A DNA stretch of 64,000 bases from Zygnema cylindricum (taxonomy: Eukaryota > Streptophyta > Zygnematophyceae > Zygnematales > Zygnemataceae), in contig JBBHKE010000473.1 in assembly GCA_037447655.1 (NCBI GenBank), forward strand, positions 136,738 through 200,737. Reading direction: 5' to 3'. Shown one piece after another: positions 44,362-57,456 of this stretch; within the stretch, counting starts at the first letter, position 1; each line of letters opens with the position of its first letter. The position numbers were made by a program, and so were the translations under genes. The notes beneath the pieces were generated by a model. The model saw only the letters and a list, made by a program, of their open reading frames with translations, made no database searches and had not been told where the DNA came from.

Positions 44362-47300
44362 ATGGGTGCAGCTGAATCAACAAATATTTTAGGAAGTCAC
44401 CAAGAGCTTCTTTCTACTTTTGTAGGAACAGTTTCTGTTCCATATCACAGCCCTTTTTGGAATGACCTTTTATCTTTTCCTTATCCTCTTTCAAAACTTA
44501 AACCGGTAGATCTGGATGAAGCAACCAAGGGGCTTTGTTCCGACTTAAGTAAGTACTGTCTTTTTTTTTTGGTTGCTACTGGGAGTGTCTGAAAATAATA
44601 AGTAAAGTATTGTTTCAAAAGGCTTTGCGGATAAATTCAGAAATTAAATTTTCGCTGCATAACTTATTGTTTAAAATTGAGAATGTCTGTGAATAGCAAT
44701 TATTTTTTTCAATTGTTTTTCGAGGGATCTTGATGATTATTTTTTACCACTATTTTGGAAACAGACTTTACTATATTATAGATTTCCAGAGCCGCTTATT
44801 TATTTCATTTTTCGAATTACGACTGCTATTCTACATTTCAATACTCATTGGTTTCCCATTTCTTTCTTTTCTTTTCTTTCTTACAGTCCATAATAATCAT
44901 GCAACATCACACTTTCCAAAGCTTTTGCTCCACCTGGTTAGAAGTTTAGGGGAGCTTCCCTCTGTGCTTCAGAAGCTTCCACTCAAGACTGTAAATGCAG
45001 TCTATTTCACACGTTTATTTGTTAAACACCTTGTTGAGTTTTACGATAGCAAGGAGATCCAGGCGTACATGCATCTAGTTCTTTCTGAAGAAGAAGCCAA
45101 AGCAGCCTCTCTACATCCAGGTAGTTTCCAATGTGTCAGTTACTCTCGGATGCAAGTTATTGTCCCTCCCTCTGTTATTCCTGCTTTATTCTTTGTTTTC
45201 TTCTTCGTTTTCCTTTACTTCTTCCTACTCTCTATCTCTCTGTTATTTGTCCTTTATTTCTCCTTTTTTTAATTCTATCAATTTTACCAACAAAAGGAAC
45301 GTTTTAACCTCAGCCACTACATTTTCTTTTTTGTACCTTTTCCCAGCTCTTCTCAGCCTATTCTAGAATGGATAATGACGTCTTGTTCAGTCTCAAAGTA
45401 TTTACGAACTGTATTTAAAGCTTACTGACATTGTCATTTATCTGCTGGCTGAAAATGGGTGAGACCGAAATGTGCACTTGCTTATTTGCTTGTATAATCT
45501 TCTTTTAGTATAATTAGTTGGCCATTTGGTTTCATAAAATTGGCACTGGCTTGTTTCTGCACATAATATTTGAAGGAAGAAGTCCTCCCCTCAAATCCTC
45601 TCTCCCTCTCCCTCTCCCTCCCATATCATATGATGTTGTCTTATGTGGCTGGTTGATAGCAAATTGTTGTTCTGTTGCCTCATTAATTGCCACTGGCAAG
45701 CATGGCTTATCTCTGCATTAATTTCTTGTTGAATGTAGTTGGATTTGAGGATGTATTTTTATGTTAGGAATTTCGGTTGACAGGTGAACAGGATGTGCTC
45801 GTTGCAACCATAAGAGAACTGCTCTCTTTTATCGGTAACTTTGATGTAAAGTGAGTACTACATCATTCACCAGACTTTGGGAAAGCACCAGCATTGGCGG
45901 GTTTGACATTCACGTTTTACCACTTAAGCTTTGCCACTTATTAAAACCATAGGCTAGGGTGATAGCTTTACGTTGGCAGTAGATCTGTTCACTTCTGTTG
46001 TCTCTATTGTACCTGAGTTTCCTTGAACCCCGTGTTATCTTGTTGTTGCACTTTTCGAGCCATCCAAAACATTTTATTGTCAATAATATCTTTTACGTGA
46101 CGTGTAAATTTTGGTTTTTATTGCAGTCCAAACACTTATCTGCTGCACTTGGAGGTGGTAAGCTTGCTGCTGGTCATGGCTGCAACGCAACTTCATTGTC
46201 GGCCCGGAACAGCTGCAGGAGAGAACCATATTTTTCTAGACGGTTTAATGGCCCAGGTTCGTTTTTAATTAATCCAGTCCATCCGGTATTTCAGTAAAGC
46301 TTCAGAGTCATTCACGCTTCATGCTGATAGCAATTATAGATATTTTCTAGACACATCTTATAGAGTTGGCTAAATCATACTGTGTTACCTCCTTTGGCTC
46401 TGTCAACAGTTACTGCCACATTTACCTGTAATGAATTTTTGCCTTTCAAGTTATGGGAAAGTTTCATTATAGGAATGTTTTTGTCTAAAGCATGGTTTTG
46501 AGTTTGCAGGATGATATAGCAAGACCTTTTGTACGTAAGTTGCTGGTTGCCTATATGGCTCGTTTGCCCATGCCTACTCGAGCACCTTTCTATATCCCTG
46601 GTGTGGCTGGAGAACAAGGAGTTCTTCGTAAGGTCGGCTCAGCTGCTGGTATATTTGAAACATTATCTCTCTTGCTTGCCATCATTCTTATCACTTCGTC
46701 CTTCTTATTTATGTTAAGACAATGTGTGTATATATGACAATCTTTCTTCGCTTCAAGTAGCCAGCTTTGTTCACATCGGGAACATATGTTAATGTCCTTT
46801 TTCCTACAGTTTGTTGCAGCTGCGGTGTTTCTCCCAGACTACACTTATAAATACCTTATCAATATGTTAATGTCCTTGTTCCTACTGTTTGTTGCAGCTG
46901 CTGTTTTTCTCCTACCTTACTACACTTATACATACCTTATCAATTCCAGTGGAGGGACTGTGGGGAGTAAGAGCCCTTTAGCAGACAGCAGCTTGTTGCT
47001 TTTGTTGCTCCTTGTGCATTATGGCAAAGTTCTTCCAGTGGATACAATGAGTCAGGTGGACACAGAGGAAAATGGAGAAGTCAACGAACTAGCTCGGCCC
47101 GTTTATCAAGCCAATCCTTTTAGAACAGCGCTACAAACAGCAAGAGACACTGATTGTAAGTGCTCTAAAGCCAATTTAGTACTGAATTTTATGGTCAAGT
47201 ACATGTTTTTTTGGTCATGTATGGCGCCTTCAAGTTGTAGTTAAGTAGTTCGAATGTTGAGCTCGTGACATGTAAGCGTTGAATCTTGATCCCGACGAAA

Positions 47301-50300
47301 TATACTAGTGTTCAAATGACACTTGACTTATTCTCTCTGACAACCCCTCACCTGTATTTCAATCGCTTAACATTCTTTTTGAAAACAAAAATGTTTTTTG
47401 ATTTTGTTCTAGAGATGCTTTGAAAAAATTACTGGTGAGGCAATTTATTAGTTTATGTTTTCTCATTAGGTGCAACGACTTTCGAAAGTTGTGTGTTAAT
47501 GATGTAGACAACCAGCAGTTATGCTGCCAGAAATTTATTTGTAGCATTCTCAAGTTGATGTCACACTCAATTGATACATTATTTTCTACATAAGTTTTAA
47601 ACCTGATGTCTTTCACATGTAATTGATCCCTGAGTTTCAGCCATGTTGAAAGGCAACTTAGCCTGACCATAAAACCCTGAAATTCCTGAAAATGGTGTTT
47701 GTTTCTTCAGTTGTAATTGTGCGTCTTCAAGACCGGTCAGAGGAGGCGGTACGGGTGCCATTTGCTGCACTCTACGATACCCTCGGGGCGTAAGAACTTC
47801 CCTTGAAGCAAGTGGGCATGCTTCGGACCATATGGTTGGAATGTGTCTGGCCTCTTCTTGTGTAACATTTTCTTTTCCATTTTCAACATATAAATCATTG
47901 TCGTTCCTGTCCCACCATGTAGATTGTTGCCTCCGCTGCAGGAAGCATTTAGCCGATTGAGCACAAAAAACTATTTCAACTTTGTGTCCCTTTGTTGCTA
48001 TTGTGGCCCAGTTATGTGCCAGTTCCATGTTTGTCAATCGATGCATGAAGAAGGAGATGCGAGTTCCTGCAACTCTTTTTTTTTTCTAAGGGTGGGTAGA
48101 GAAGTAATTATGGTGGGATGTATGGTGTTATGCAGATGTCTTGTGGATGACCGATCTACATTGCTTCTTTATTCCTTGGTTCATGGGAATCCAGCATTTT
48201 TAGAGTATCTTCTTGTTCGTGCGGATTTAGATACTTTGGTGAGTTTCATGAGGGAGTTCCCAGGAAATGAACTGAATTTCAACATCACTCTTGTCCCAGA
48301 AAATAGGTGGCACTAGATTTGCAGATATGCAAAGGAAAAATATTACTGTTTACCTTGCTTCATGGCCTTGTATAAATGAGGCATGTGGAACGAGTCTGGT
48401 GGAATCAAGGAACCACTCAAAATTTTCCCGCTAATTTAACGCTATTCATCCACATTTTCATGGAAACTGGTCCTTCTGTTAGGGGGTTTTTGAGTGTCAC
48501 CGCTTTGATTGGGAGGCTAATCTGTCTTTCTAGTACAAGCCAAAAATAGACATGGTTGTCAAAAAACCAAGATGTAGATTTTTGTGTTTCATGTGAATCT
48601 GATTTTTCATTCCACTATTGAATGACTGGAGGAGGCCATTTTGGAGGTTAAATTGCCCATGTGGAGAATCATGAGAAAATCTCTTGTGGCCAATGCTTAC
48701 CTAGAATATGGTTCTCTTTTATTTTTCCTTTTTTTCTTTTTTTTTGGGCAGCTAATGCCGTTATTGGAGATGCTATACACCGCCTCACGTCGTACTCCCA
48801 ATCAAATTTACATGCTTCTTATCATCCTCTTGATCCTCAGTCAAGATGCCTCCTTTAATGCCAATGTCCATAAGCTCGTGAGTTTCCCAACCTCAATTTC
48901 AAATAAAATCGATCCAGCCGTGTGATTCCGAACACTTACTATTTTCTTGTTTATTTTATTTTTGTGCAAATGCAGCAATATTTTAAAATTCAATGCTCTA
49001 TTATACTTGCCCTCGGTCTTTATCCATTTCGTTTTTATGTTGCTACCATGGAGTTATGGAGCTGCTAGTCCTGAGATGTTTTAGGTGAGGGGAGGGGCAG
49101 GTTTTACCTGGAGTTCCATGGTATAAGGAACGACTTTTGCCTCGAATATCGCTTGGGTCTCTTATGGTTGTAATGCTCATTCGTACTGTTAAATACAATC
49201 TGTCCAAGCTAAGGGTATGCCATTTTGTCTCATTCTCTCGGTTATCTCTAGGGTTTATTTTTGCTGTGATTCCCTTTTAATTTAGATTTGTGGAAGGAAT
49301 TGTATGGAAAAAGTAAAAATCTTAATGTAGACGTATCTAATGTCAATTCGTTAGGAAACTTAATGCTTTAGCTTTTTACTTGTGTTCGTCAACAAGGGAA
49401 TTCCTTCGGGTTCTTACTGCTTTTCACTTGTATTTGTAAATGCATATTTTCTTGGGAACCCTTACATCAAATCATTGTAGTGTTTGTTTACAGGATGTTT
49501 ATCTTCACACCAACTGTCTTGCAACTTTGGCAAATATGGCTCCCCATGCCCATCATCTCAATGCCTATGCCTCTCAACGACTCATCAGCCTTTTCCAAAT
49601 GCTAGCAAAGAAGTACACTTTCTTTTCTTTTTTATATTGCTTCATATCATGTTGACAGAGCTCGGTTCTTTTCTATACTTTCCTTTTCTCTTCTTTTGTT
49701 ATTTGCCTCCTATCATGTTGACAGAGCTCTCTGTCTATCTTTTCTTGGATGGCCTTCAATAGCAAACACATTGAGCTTCTTTTTCTTGCTTTTGATTTGG
49801 TGTTTATGAGGTTATTCTATAGGCACTAGTATACGTGGGAAAACCCATGATGTAGAATGCTGAATGTTGCAAGATATTTATTTCATTCTATATATTCTAG
49901 CTTCAGATGGTGTTCCTTCCTTTTTTCATAAATCTCGCGACATTTTTTCTGGGGGGATAATTGCAGATACACAAGACTTGCAGACAACAATTCTGCATTA
50001 AGAAATCCCTCTATTGGGGATGGAGGTCAATCTGATGTGGAAGCGAGTGACGATATGGTAAGATTTTCGAAGCATTAATGCAAATATATTAGTGAAAATT
50101 ATTACATGCCAATGTTTTTTAGCATGGATTTCATGCGATGTGCTTTATAATTTTATAGGCAGTAGTTAGTTCCTTCTCAATTGGTGTTCCTTCTCAATAA
50201 TAGTAGTTCCTTCTCAATAGTAGTTCCTTCTCAGTAGTAGTTCCTTCTCAATAGTAGTTCCTTCTCGATAGTACACCGTGAATCGCTATAAGCATTTATA

Positions 50301-53283
50301 ACGCTAATTCGGCGCCACCAAATTTTGACCCTCGAACCTAAAATAGAGAGAATAACTCTAATTTGTTTTTACGTTAATATAGGTACTGTTCAATTAGCGT
50401 TAATAACTCTAATTTGGACAGTTTTAAATAGTGTAGTGTACGAAATGTGTCAGTCCGTACTAAAACTGCTCATTATTTCGTACAGACGTACAGAACAAGT
50501 GTCAGATAAAGGCGTCGTCGACACGGGAAATTGAGTGCGTCGCCACAGAAAAGGGCACTCAGATTTGATTCCTAGTGATAAAGATGAGGAAAAATCACGC
50601 GAATGTGTTCTCACATGTTCAAACGTCGGATATGTGAACACAGGTTATACCGGCTACACTATGGGAAAATTGTACCCAAATTTGCGTTAGTTAATAAATC
50701 AGAGTCAATTTTTTTTTGGCGAAGGGGGCCTTGAACCCAAATTAGAGTTAATAACACTAATTTTTTTTACACTAATTATTTCTTAGCGCTTATAGCGATT
50801 CACGGTGTAGTTCCTTCTCAATAGTACACCGCTAATCGGAATGACAATTCGACAAGTTTGCTCGAAGAAAAGTTGTTTGAAGTGGCAAAAAAAACTTTAA
50901 CACTATTAACGATTAGCGGTGTAGTTCCTTCTCAATAGTAGTTCCTTCTCAACAGTAGTTCCTTCTTTTATTTGAGAAGGTGAAAGGGCTGAGAAGGATT
51001 TCGCTCTGGATTGGCCTCTATTGCAGCCTACAGAGTTGCACATTTACACCGACTTTTTGAGGATAGTACTGGAAATTATCAATGCTGTATTGACGTATGC
51101 CCTTCCACGAAACCCGGAGGTACTTTTATCTTAGCCCCCTTATTATCATTTTTTTCCCATCAAGTTTTGAAATGGTCCCTTCATTAAAATCTTTTTGTAT
51201 GATAAACTTTGCAGTGTAGGACCGTCAGCATTCATGTCGATGTGTGTGTGCGTGTGTTTTTTTTTTTTCCCTGTAGTGTTGTGGGGTTGTTTGGTCTAAC
51301 ATTAAACAAGTAACTCTTACAGATTAAGATTTCATTGGACAAGGAGACTTATGAATTCTATTATTGAATTGCTGTTAGCTTTTGGTCCATTTGAGGCCTG
51401 GTTCAGCCTAAATTTGGTACTATCTGTAAAATTCATAGAAAGCCATATTTTATTAAAGGGCAAATCTGAAAAACAAGAAAGAAATAAAGTTTATGATTGG
51501 TTTTTACCATACAACCTTTTGGATTCCTTGGGGATGTTTACCTGCTGCAGGTTGTATATGCTCTGTTACATCGACAGGAAATTTTTTTGCCTTTCAGACA
51601 CCATCCCCGATTTTACGAATTACTGGAAAATATTTTCACGGTGTGATATTCCTCTCTAGCTTATCTAAAATTTATGGAAATTCCTTTAAATGAGGTTGGT
51701 CATGTGTTTTGTTGGCTGTTTGTTAGATGCTTCATATTCCTAAAGCTTTTTTTTTCTGTGATATTTTTCAGGTAGTGGAGTTTTTTAATGTTCGAATGGA
51801 CGATCACGATCAAGGGGGAGAGTGGTCAGTGGAAAAAGTCTTGGACGTTGTTGTGGCGAATGCGAGGGCTTGGAGAGGAGATGGAATGAAGGTTTATATA
51901 AAACTTTGAACTTACACTGTGAATTGTTGTTAGCAATAATAACACTAGTCAGGTGCTGTTTTATTTTGCCCTCCATAGAGTAGCGTTAATGAGACTACTT
52001 TTTCTTAACTTATTCAAAAACAGCCACGTCATTAGGAACTTAGTTAAATTAATAACAAAACGAAATACTCCAGGAAATGATTTGTTTACCTTAACACGAC
52101 TCCTAACTAATGTTTCTTGTCCTTCATTTTGATGAGGATTTTCTGAAACTTCCTGACCTTAACTAATGTTTCTTGTCTATCTCTTTTATTGAGCTGATAC
52201 ATGCCGATGTTGGATGTTCTATTGAAAGCACAATTTTGCGTTTTTGTTGGTGGTGTGTCGGGGATAAAGATGTTTACGGAATTACGGTTTACATATGAAG
52301 AAGAACTCCATCCCGAAGAGTTTTTTATCCCTTACGTGTGGACACTGGTTGTGGCCCACAGTGGCATACCATGGAACCCCGATTGTATCACTCTATTTCC
52401 GGTGAAACCCACAGCAGAGGTAAGAAAAGAAAAAGTTTTTTTTACTTTTGTTACCACCAACAGCAAAAGAGAAAGAAAGAGAGAAAGAAAGAAAGAAAGA
52501 AAGGAGAAAGAGAGAAAGGAAGCAAGAAAGAAAGAATAAAGACAGACATAAAGAAAAAAGAAAGAAAGAAAGAAAGTCACATGTTAGATGGAAGAAACCA
52601 TCTTTTGTCGTTTGTTCCTTCTTTTGGATGTTTTCTTGTTTCCCCTTTTGTTTTTTTTTGTCCGTTTTTTCCTTTTTTTTTGTTCATTCTCTTTTAAACA
52701 TTTCTGATTCTAGATGGAAGAGAAGCCTTTTTTGCAAATGAAAGGTTTAGAATGATGACAGTGAAATTTTTAATATTGAGATGTTCAACACTACTATAGT
52801 TGATGTAATCGGTAAGTTCTAGAGCTTTTACTTTTCCGTCTTTCTGCGGTTCTCGTAGGCTTTGCTGTTTATACAAAGAGAAAACAAAACATTTTTTTGG
52901 GCAGTCATAAACAGTGTTTAAGTCCTAAACTGTCGGTCACAACGGTTAACAGTAAAACGGTAAACTGTTAGCTCGTTCCCTCACCTTATGTTCCGTCCCT
53001 GTTCCGTGCCTGAGGGAGGGAGAGGGGAGGGAGAGAGGGGAGAGAGGGAGAGAGGAAAAGGGGGAGGGAGAGAGGGGAGAGGGAAGAGAAAGAGGGAAAG
53101 AGGGTGGAGGGAGTGAGAGCGAGAGAGGGAGAGGGGGAGAGGGAAGGAGAACCTAGAATTTTGTTTTGTTTATAATATAATACTGTGTTTCTTTTGTTTT
53201 ATGTGCAGTTGGATGAAGTGTACGATCATGACGCTTTAGACACGAGCTCAGAGTACACTCCCACTCCAAGGGAATCAGTTTAA
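44362..53283 (+). CDS. DYM: Dymeclin, 17 exons
   Basis: Exons: 44362-44548, 44887-45120, 45784-45850, 46127-46256, 46510-46648, 46898-47155, 47711-47789, 48136-48238, 48752-48877, 49101-49214, 49494-49612, 49967-50057, 51027-51119, 51551-51640, 51772-51891, 52270-52419 and 53209-53283. They join in phase to 724 codons plus TAA, close to the family length. It starts MGAAES, so Gly2 could be myristoylated as in animal dymeclin. Family blocks: DPFWNQLLSF-like [89 protein letters not shown] and [20 protein letters not shown]. Dymeclin is a peripheral Golgi protein needed for ER-Golgi organisation; in humans its loss causes Dyggve-Melchior-Clausen disease. The tail YTPTPRESV extends past the animal C-terminus. 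The exon 10 acceptor (ggaggggcag) lacks a good pyrimidine tract. Exon 6 has an alternative upstream acceptor. Confidence 0.95.
46784..46939 (+). repeat. 78-bp tandem duplication across DYM intron 5/exon 6
   Basis: Two copies start at 46784 and 46862 (ATATGTTAATGTCC). Each contains the end of the intron, a TTTGTTGCAG acceptor and the first 14 codons of exon 6. The acceptors end at 46819 and 46897, exactly 78 bp apart, so use of either keeps the frame. Confidence 0.85.
50272..50809. mobile_element. TA MITE (538 bp) in DYM intron
   Basis: Ends TACACCGTGAATCGCTATAA and TTATAGCGATTCACGGTGTA. It is bounded by TA inside a 17-bp repeat unit that shows the intact target elsewhere. Confidence 0.88.
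50825..50923. mobile_element. Short TA MITE, 99 bp deletion copy
   Basis: Ends TACACCGCTAATCGG and ACGATTAGCGGTGTA with a remnant of the short-subfamily interior (GAAGTGGCAAAAAAAAC). Inserted into the same minisatellite as its neighbour. Confidence 0.85.
52455..52577. repeat. GAAA-type microsatellite in DYM intron 16
   Basis: Imperfect (GAAA)n with GAGAAAGA interruptions. A second purine-rich stretch (GAGAGGGA) lies at about 53010-53150 in the same intron. Confidence 0.85.
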
Positions 53284-54643
53284 CAATAACTAAAAAATAT
53301 GTGCCATCTTTTTTCTTTCTTTTTTTCGTAAGAAAGCTATCGAGTAAAGTGACAATGTGAAAATGTTGCTGCTTTTCCCTCTCATGCGCCATTCTTCGTT
53401 CATACCACCGAAACGTTTTGATTGGTTGTTGTGCATTTTTGTTTGTCATTGGGGTGATTGTTCATGAAATTAGGCAATTCTTTTGAGATCCAGTTTCGTG
53501 AAACTGAATTTTGTAGGGCGGAAAGATAGTGATTTTCAATGGAAAAATAGTTCAGTATTATTGTAGATTACACATGAGCTAATCAACTTGTTAAAAAATA
53601 CAAGTCAAACCTGTCTAATATCTATAATTGCATTTGGAAATTTAGATTGCATGAACATCCGTGGTAGGCTCCTAGGAAAATCATAACGATATGGTCATTG
53701 TCGCCTCACGATGTTAAATAGTAAGGAAATTAATTATTCAATTAAAGATATACAAAATTCACTGTGCTAACTTTGTCACTCTTGTTTAGGCTTAAATCAA
53801 TACAAGCAACACAGCGTGACATTGCCAGAATTATACAAAATATCAAAGACAAAATGTCAAAGTACTAATGGATCTCTTGTATCTGTTCTAAGATGATCGA
53901 CTCCTGGAAGATACCCCCACAGAAGGATTGAAATTAAACTTGTATAATGTGAGATCTGCTGCAATTGCTGGGACACTTTGTACCATTGGTCTACCGAAAA
54001 AAACCGGTCTACATTTGTACCATTAAGTGATTTTCTCAGAATTTAACACCACTACAATTGAATGAAACCAATTTTATGGAACCACTTTCTCCATGGATAG
54101 ATAGTCTCCAGGAGTCGGACAAACCAGTAGCATACTGGTTTGTCCTTAAATATGCATTAGATACAAAGCATGAAGTGCCATAGAAGTCTGGATTGGGATA
54201 AAATTAGTTTTATAATAGAATTAGAGTTCGTCCTATCTCTATTTCTTTTTCATTTAACTTATTGGCACTTCATAGTTTCTCATGTAGGATCAAATATAGA
54301 TTAGATGATACTGAAGTATAAGTCTGAATAGTAACTTCATTTGAGGGAATATGTTGTCATCATTTAATTAAGCTGATAGGTCTTCAATTAGGTGTTAAGC
54401 GACATTGTTCCTTAACTTTTCCCAAGAAATGCAAATAAATATGTAACACCCAATGAATTGCCTGGCATATGGTATCTTTGGTGTATCCAGCTAGATATCA
54501 TTGAACTGAAGTATAATTTTAATTGGCCAATGCTTGTAAATGAGAGTAAAAGTAAACTCCCACAAACATTTGCCTGTAGAATATGCACACACATTTAACT
54601 ATATTCTTTACCATTAAAACAAGTCTTTGAGCATGGTAACAAT
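53284..54643. other. DYM 3' flank, no gene seen
   Basis: The first few hundred bases are probably DYM 3' UTR. The rest is AT-rich without recognisable coding or RNA features. Confidence 0.45.
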
Positions 54644-54820
54644 TAAATGTGTTTCGGACAAACATTTGTTTCCGCTAAATGTCATTTGGTAATGCCAGTT
54701 AGTATCGCCAACATTTAAGAAACACCACCGAAATTTCACGTTGACCAAAAATGTTGCCCAGAGGTATACCGGTATGTTTCTAAGAGGCTCTTTTGACCGC
54801 TGGGGCTTAAATCGGAAAGC
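54644..54820 (+). repeat. Direct repeat flanking the Pro-rich gene, left copy
   Basis: Nearly identical to 57457-57628, both reading through TTGCCCAGAGGTATACCGG to GCTTAAATCGGAAA. It directly abuts a truncated copy of exon 2 of the downstream gene. Confidence 0.85.
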
Positions 54821-55016
54821 TTCGTGTGTTTGTAAACCTCCTAATTTTATAAGAAAAGGCAAGTGTGTTTTACGACCACCTCCACCGAAAAAAAAGTCGC
54901 CACCACCTTCGCCACCAACGAAAGTGATAATTTCACCCCCACCACCTAAAATTTCACCACCGCCTCCTAAAATATCGCCACCTCCTATAATATCGCCACC
55001 TCCTCCTATAATATGA
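54821..55016 (+). pseudogene. Truncated copy of Pro-rich gene exon 2
   Basis: Reads SCVCKPPNFIRKGKCVLRPP, then PPKKKSPPPSPP and repeated ISPPPPK, stopping at TGA (55014-55016). This parallels codons 63 onward of the intact gene (SCVCKSPSFIKKGKCVSRAP). It lacks the signal peptide, the first Cys-rich part and the C-terminal Cys domain. It is fused to the left direct repeat, probably a remnant of a tandem duplication with deletion. Confidence 0.75.
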
Positions 55017-55072
55017 CCACCTCCTGCTTTCTCAGTTTCTTCCCTAGAGATATCTCTTTGAGAGATTTCGAA

Positions 55073-57269
55073 ATGGCTCGACACGCGTCCCTTTTCTTCG
55101 CTTTGCTACCCGCTTTCTTGTTTGCCATGTTGCATGTTTTTGCAACGCCGGTTGGAGCAACCCGTGTCGTGGGAGGTAGATGCAATGGAACTCATACCTC
55201 TCATTTCTCCTCTCTTTGTTATAAATATGTGAGAAAAGTGTTGTTCATTTCTTCTTCGTACGTTTCCACTTGTTGTTGAGGGCTTTTTACCATTGTCATC
55301 TACCTTTATTCGTAATTATTGTGCATTGTTCTATGTTTTCCTTCATGTTTTGGATGAATTTGTTGTGACTTTGCAAAAACTTCTTTAGTCATGTTGACTC
55401 TCTTATGCGCAAAAGGGACAAAACATAAAGCATGAGAGGGACAAAGTAAGAATGAGAGCGACCATTTTTTTTTTTAAAGTCTTTAAAAAAACCTTTCCGG
55501 ACCATTGAGATTTTGAGGGACAGAATGAAGGACTGCGAGTTTTCACATCAACACTTTTTCCCCGAGTAACCAGACCGGGATTGGTTTAGAAGCGTATTGA
55601 ACGGTTGTGACGGTTAAGGGTGGGGTCGCGTGCGGGGTACCATAGATGCCACTAGCCGACAATAAATGCTGCCCCAATCTAGTATACCAAACCTTAACCT
55701 TATGAGGAAAATTCTCATAATACCATTATCTAGTAGTAGTAAAATACGCGCACTTTAAGATAAAAGTGCGCATTTTAGAAATGTGCGACAACAACAACAA
55801 TCCTGAATCAAAGACACTAAAAACTGTCCTGTCAACCGGCCTCAAAGTACGGCCAAATTAAAACAACCAATGACCGATGCTGAAATAGTACGGACGAATA
55901 ACAAACCATACTCAAACCACCGCTCCATCCTCCAGACCGTACCCCTCTCAACATCTTTCAGGTGTTCCGAGATTAGTGTGGACAGAATGTATAAAGAAGA
56001 TTGTTTTTTGAACCAATGGCATGTAGACATTAAGACTTTTCTCTTTTTTGTTCATTTTTTGACTTAGATTACTTCGTTTAATTTTCTGTTTTTTCTACAC
56101 TTTTTCATTTAGTTTTCGTTTTATAAATTTTGACTTTTTTGGGTGTGCGACGAATTGTTATCACTTTTCGCACGCGGTTGAATCTTTTTATTTTTGAAAT
56201 TTGTAATAATGATAATTTGCTTCTAGAAATAACAAACCATTTTTACCAAAGAAATTGCCCTTTATTTTGATTTGCAATTTTTTTACAGTATTTGTTAGCA
56301 TCTTCTTTACCCTATCTAAAAGTATATTAAAACAATTTTGCTGAAAAATCATTTTTGTTTGAAGTATTGTTTGGATTTCACTTGGCAACATTAAACTTTT
56401 TTTGGGATTAGTCATTGAAGAAATTGTTTGGCAACAAACACGGGCAAAAGTGGGCCAGATTGAGTTCTCTATCATTTGATTTTTTTTGTTTTTATATTTG
56501 TTATTTTTCCTCAACACCGTTTTATTACCGTGCGAGCAAAAAGTAAAGTTAACGAATGAAACATTCAGCATGTCGATGACTAGAAATACTCCGAGATCCG
56601 ACTTTTTTACTAAATCACCTATGTTTGTGACCCGCACCCTTACTACTCTATGTTTTTACTTTTTGGAATATTGACGAACTTTTTGTTGTTATATATTTAA
56701 CAATTTTTTTGACCAATACCATCCATTTATATTTTTGTCCCATTTATGTCCTCTAAGCAGGAATTCAGCCGCAAAAATGCAAGCCATGTGCCTTTAAGAG
56801 ATGCTTACCTGGATACACTTGCAAAGTTGGTAATAAGTGTCAACTTTCGTGTGTTTGTAAATCTCCGTCTTTTATAAAAAAAGGCAAGTGTGTTTCACGA
56901 GCACCTCCACCAAAAAAGTTGTCGCCACCACCATCGCCACCAACTACAGTGTTAATTTCACCCCCACCACCTAAAATATCACCACCTCCTCCTATAATAT
57001 TGCCACCTCCTCCTATAGTATCACCACCTCCTCCTATAATATTGCCACCTCCTCCAATAATATCACCACCTCCTCCTATAATATCGCCACCTCCTCCTAT
57101 AATATCACCACCTCCGCCACCTCCTCGATGTAGTTCATGTGATTCGGTCAATTGTTTCATTTTTTTTACTTGTGAAATTGTAAACTGTCAGGCTAAATGT
57201 GTTTGTAAATATCCGTATATATTGGTAGGAGGCAGCTGTGTAGGCCAAGAGCCTTCTTATCCTTTTTAG
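55073..57269 (+). CDS. Secreted Cys-rich/Pro-rich (extensin-like) protein, 2 exons
   Basis: Exon 1 (55073-55175) encodes a signal peptide, MARHASLFFALLPAFLFAML then HVFATPVGA. Exon 2 (56761-57269) follows a CTAAGCAG acceptor, joined in phase, for 203 codons plus TAG. Mature layout: a Cys-rich domain (CKPCAFKRCLPGYTCKVGNK, then CQLSCVCKSPSFIKKGKCV), a hinge of about nine PPPP(I/K)I(S/L) repeats (about residues 80-155), and a second Cys-rich domain (CSSCDSVNCFIFFTCEIVNC, then QAKCVCKYPYILVGGSCVG). Both Cys domains end in a similar CVCK.P..(I/L)..G.CV pattern, so they may be related. The product is predicted to be secreted to the cell wall; the Pro runs might be hydroxylated. I do not recognise a named family. 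The 1.6 kb intron is long for so small a gene. Confidence 0.75.
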
Positions 57270-57456
57270 GGATAGATTTTGAACATTTTGGGCTCTAAGG
57301 CGATAAGTTTTCGTAGAATATGGTATATTCTCCTACTTATTGTGGTAATTTTTGGGGTAGGGATAGGATGTTTTAGGTGTTGAATTGGGGAAAATGCTTG
57401 AAGATACATTCGGTGTTGAGACTTAACAATTGTTATGATGGAAACTGTTTAGATGA

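Larger units (their letters stand above)
50161..50965. repeat. 17-bp minisatellite in DYM intron 12, split by two MITEs
   Basis: Tandem TAGTTCCTTCTCAATAG units from about 50161, interrupted at TA by MITEs at 50272-50809 and 50825-50923, then resuming to about 50965. Confidence 0.88.

Noticed and set aside
54614-57160. Gly-rich (GGGGDIIGGGG) frames on the minus strand
   Set aside because: Exact antisense shadows of the PPPPII repeats of the plus-strand gene.
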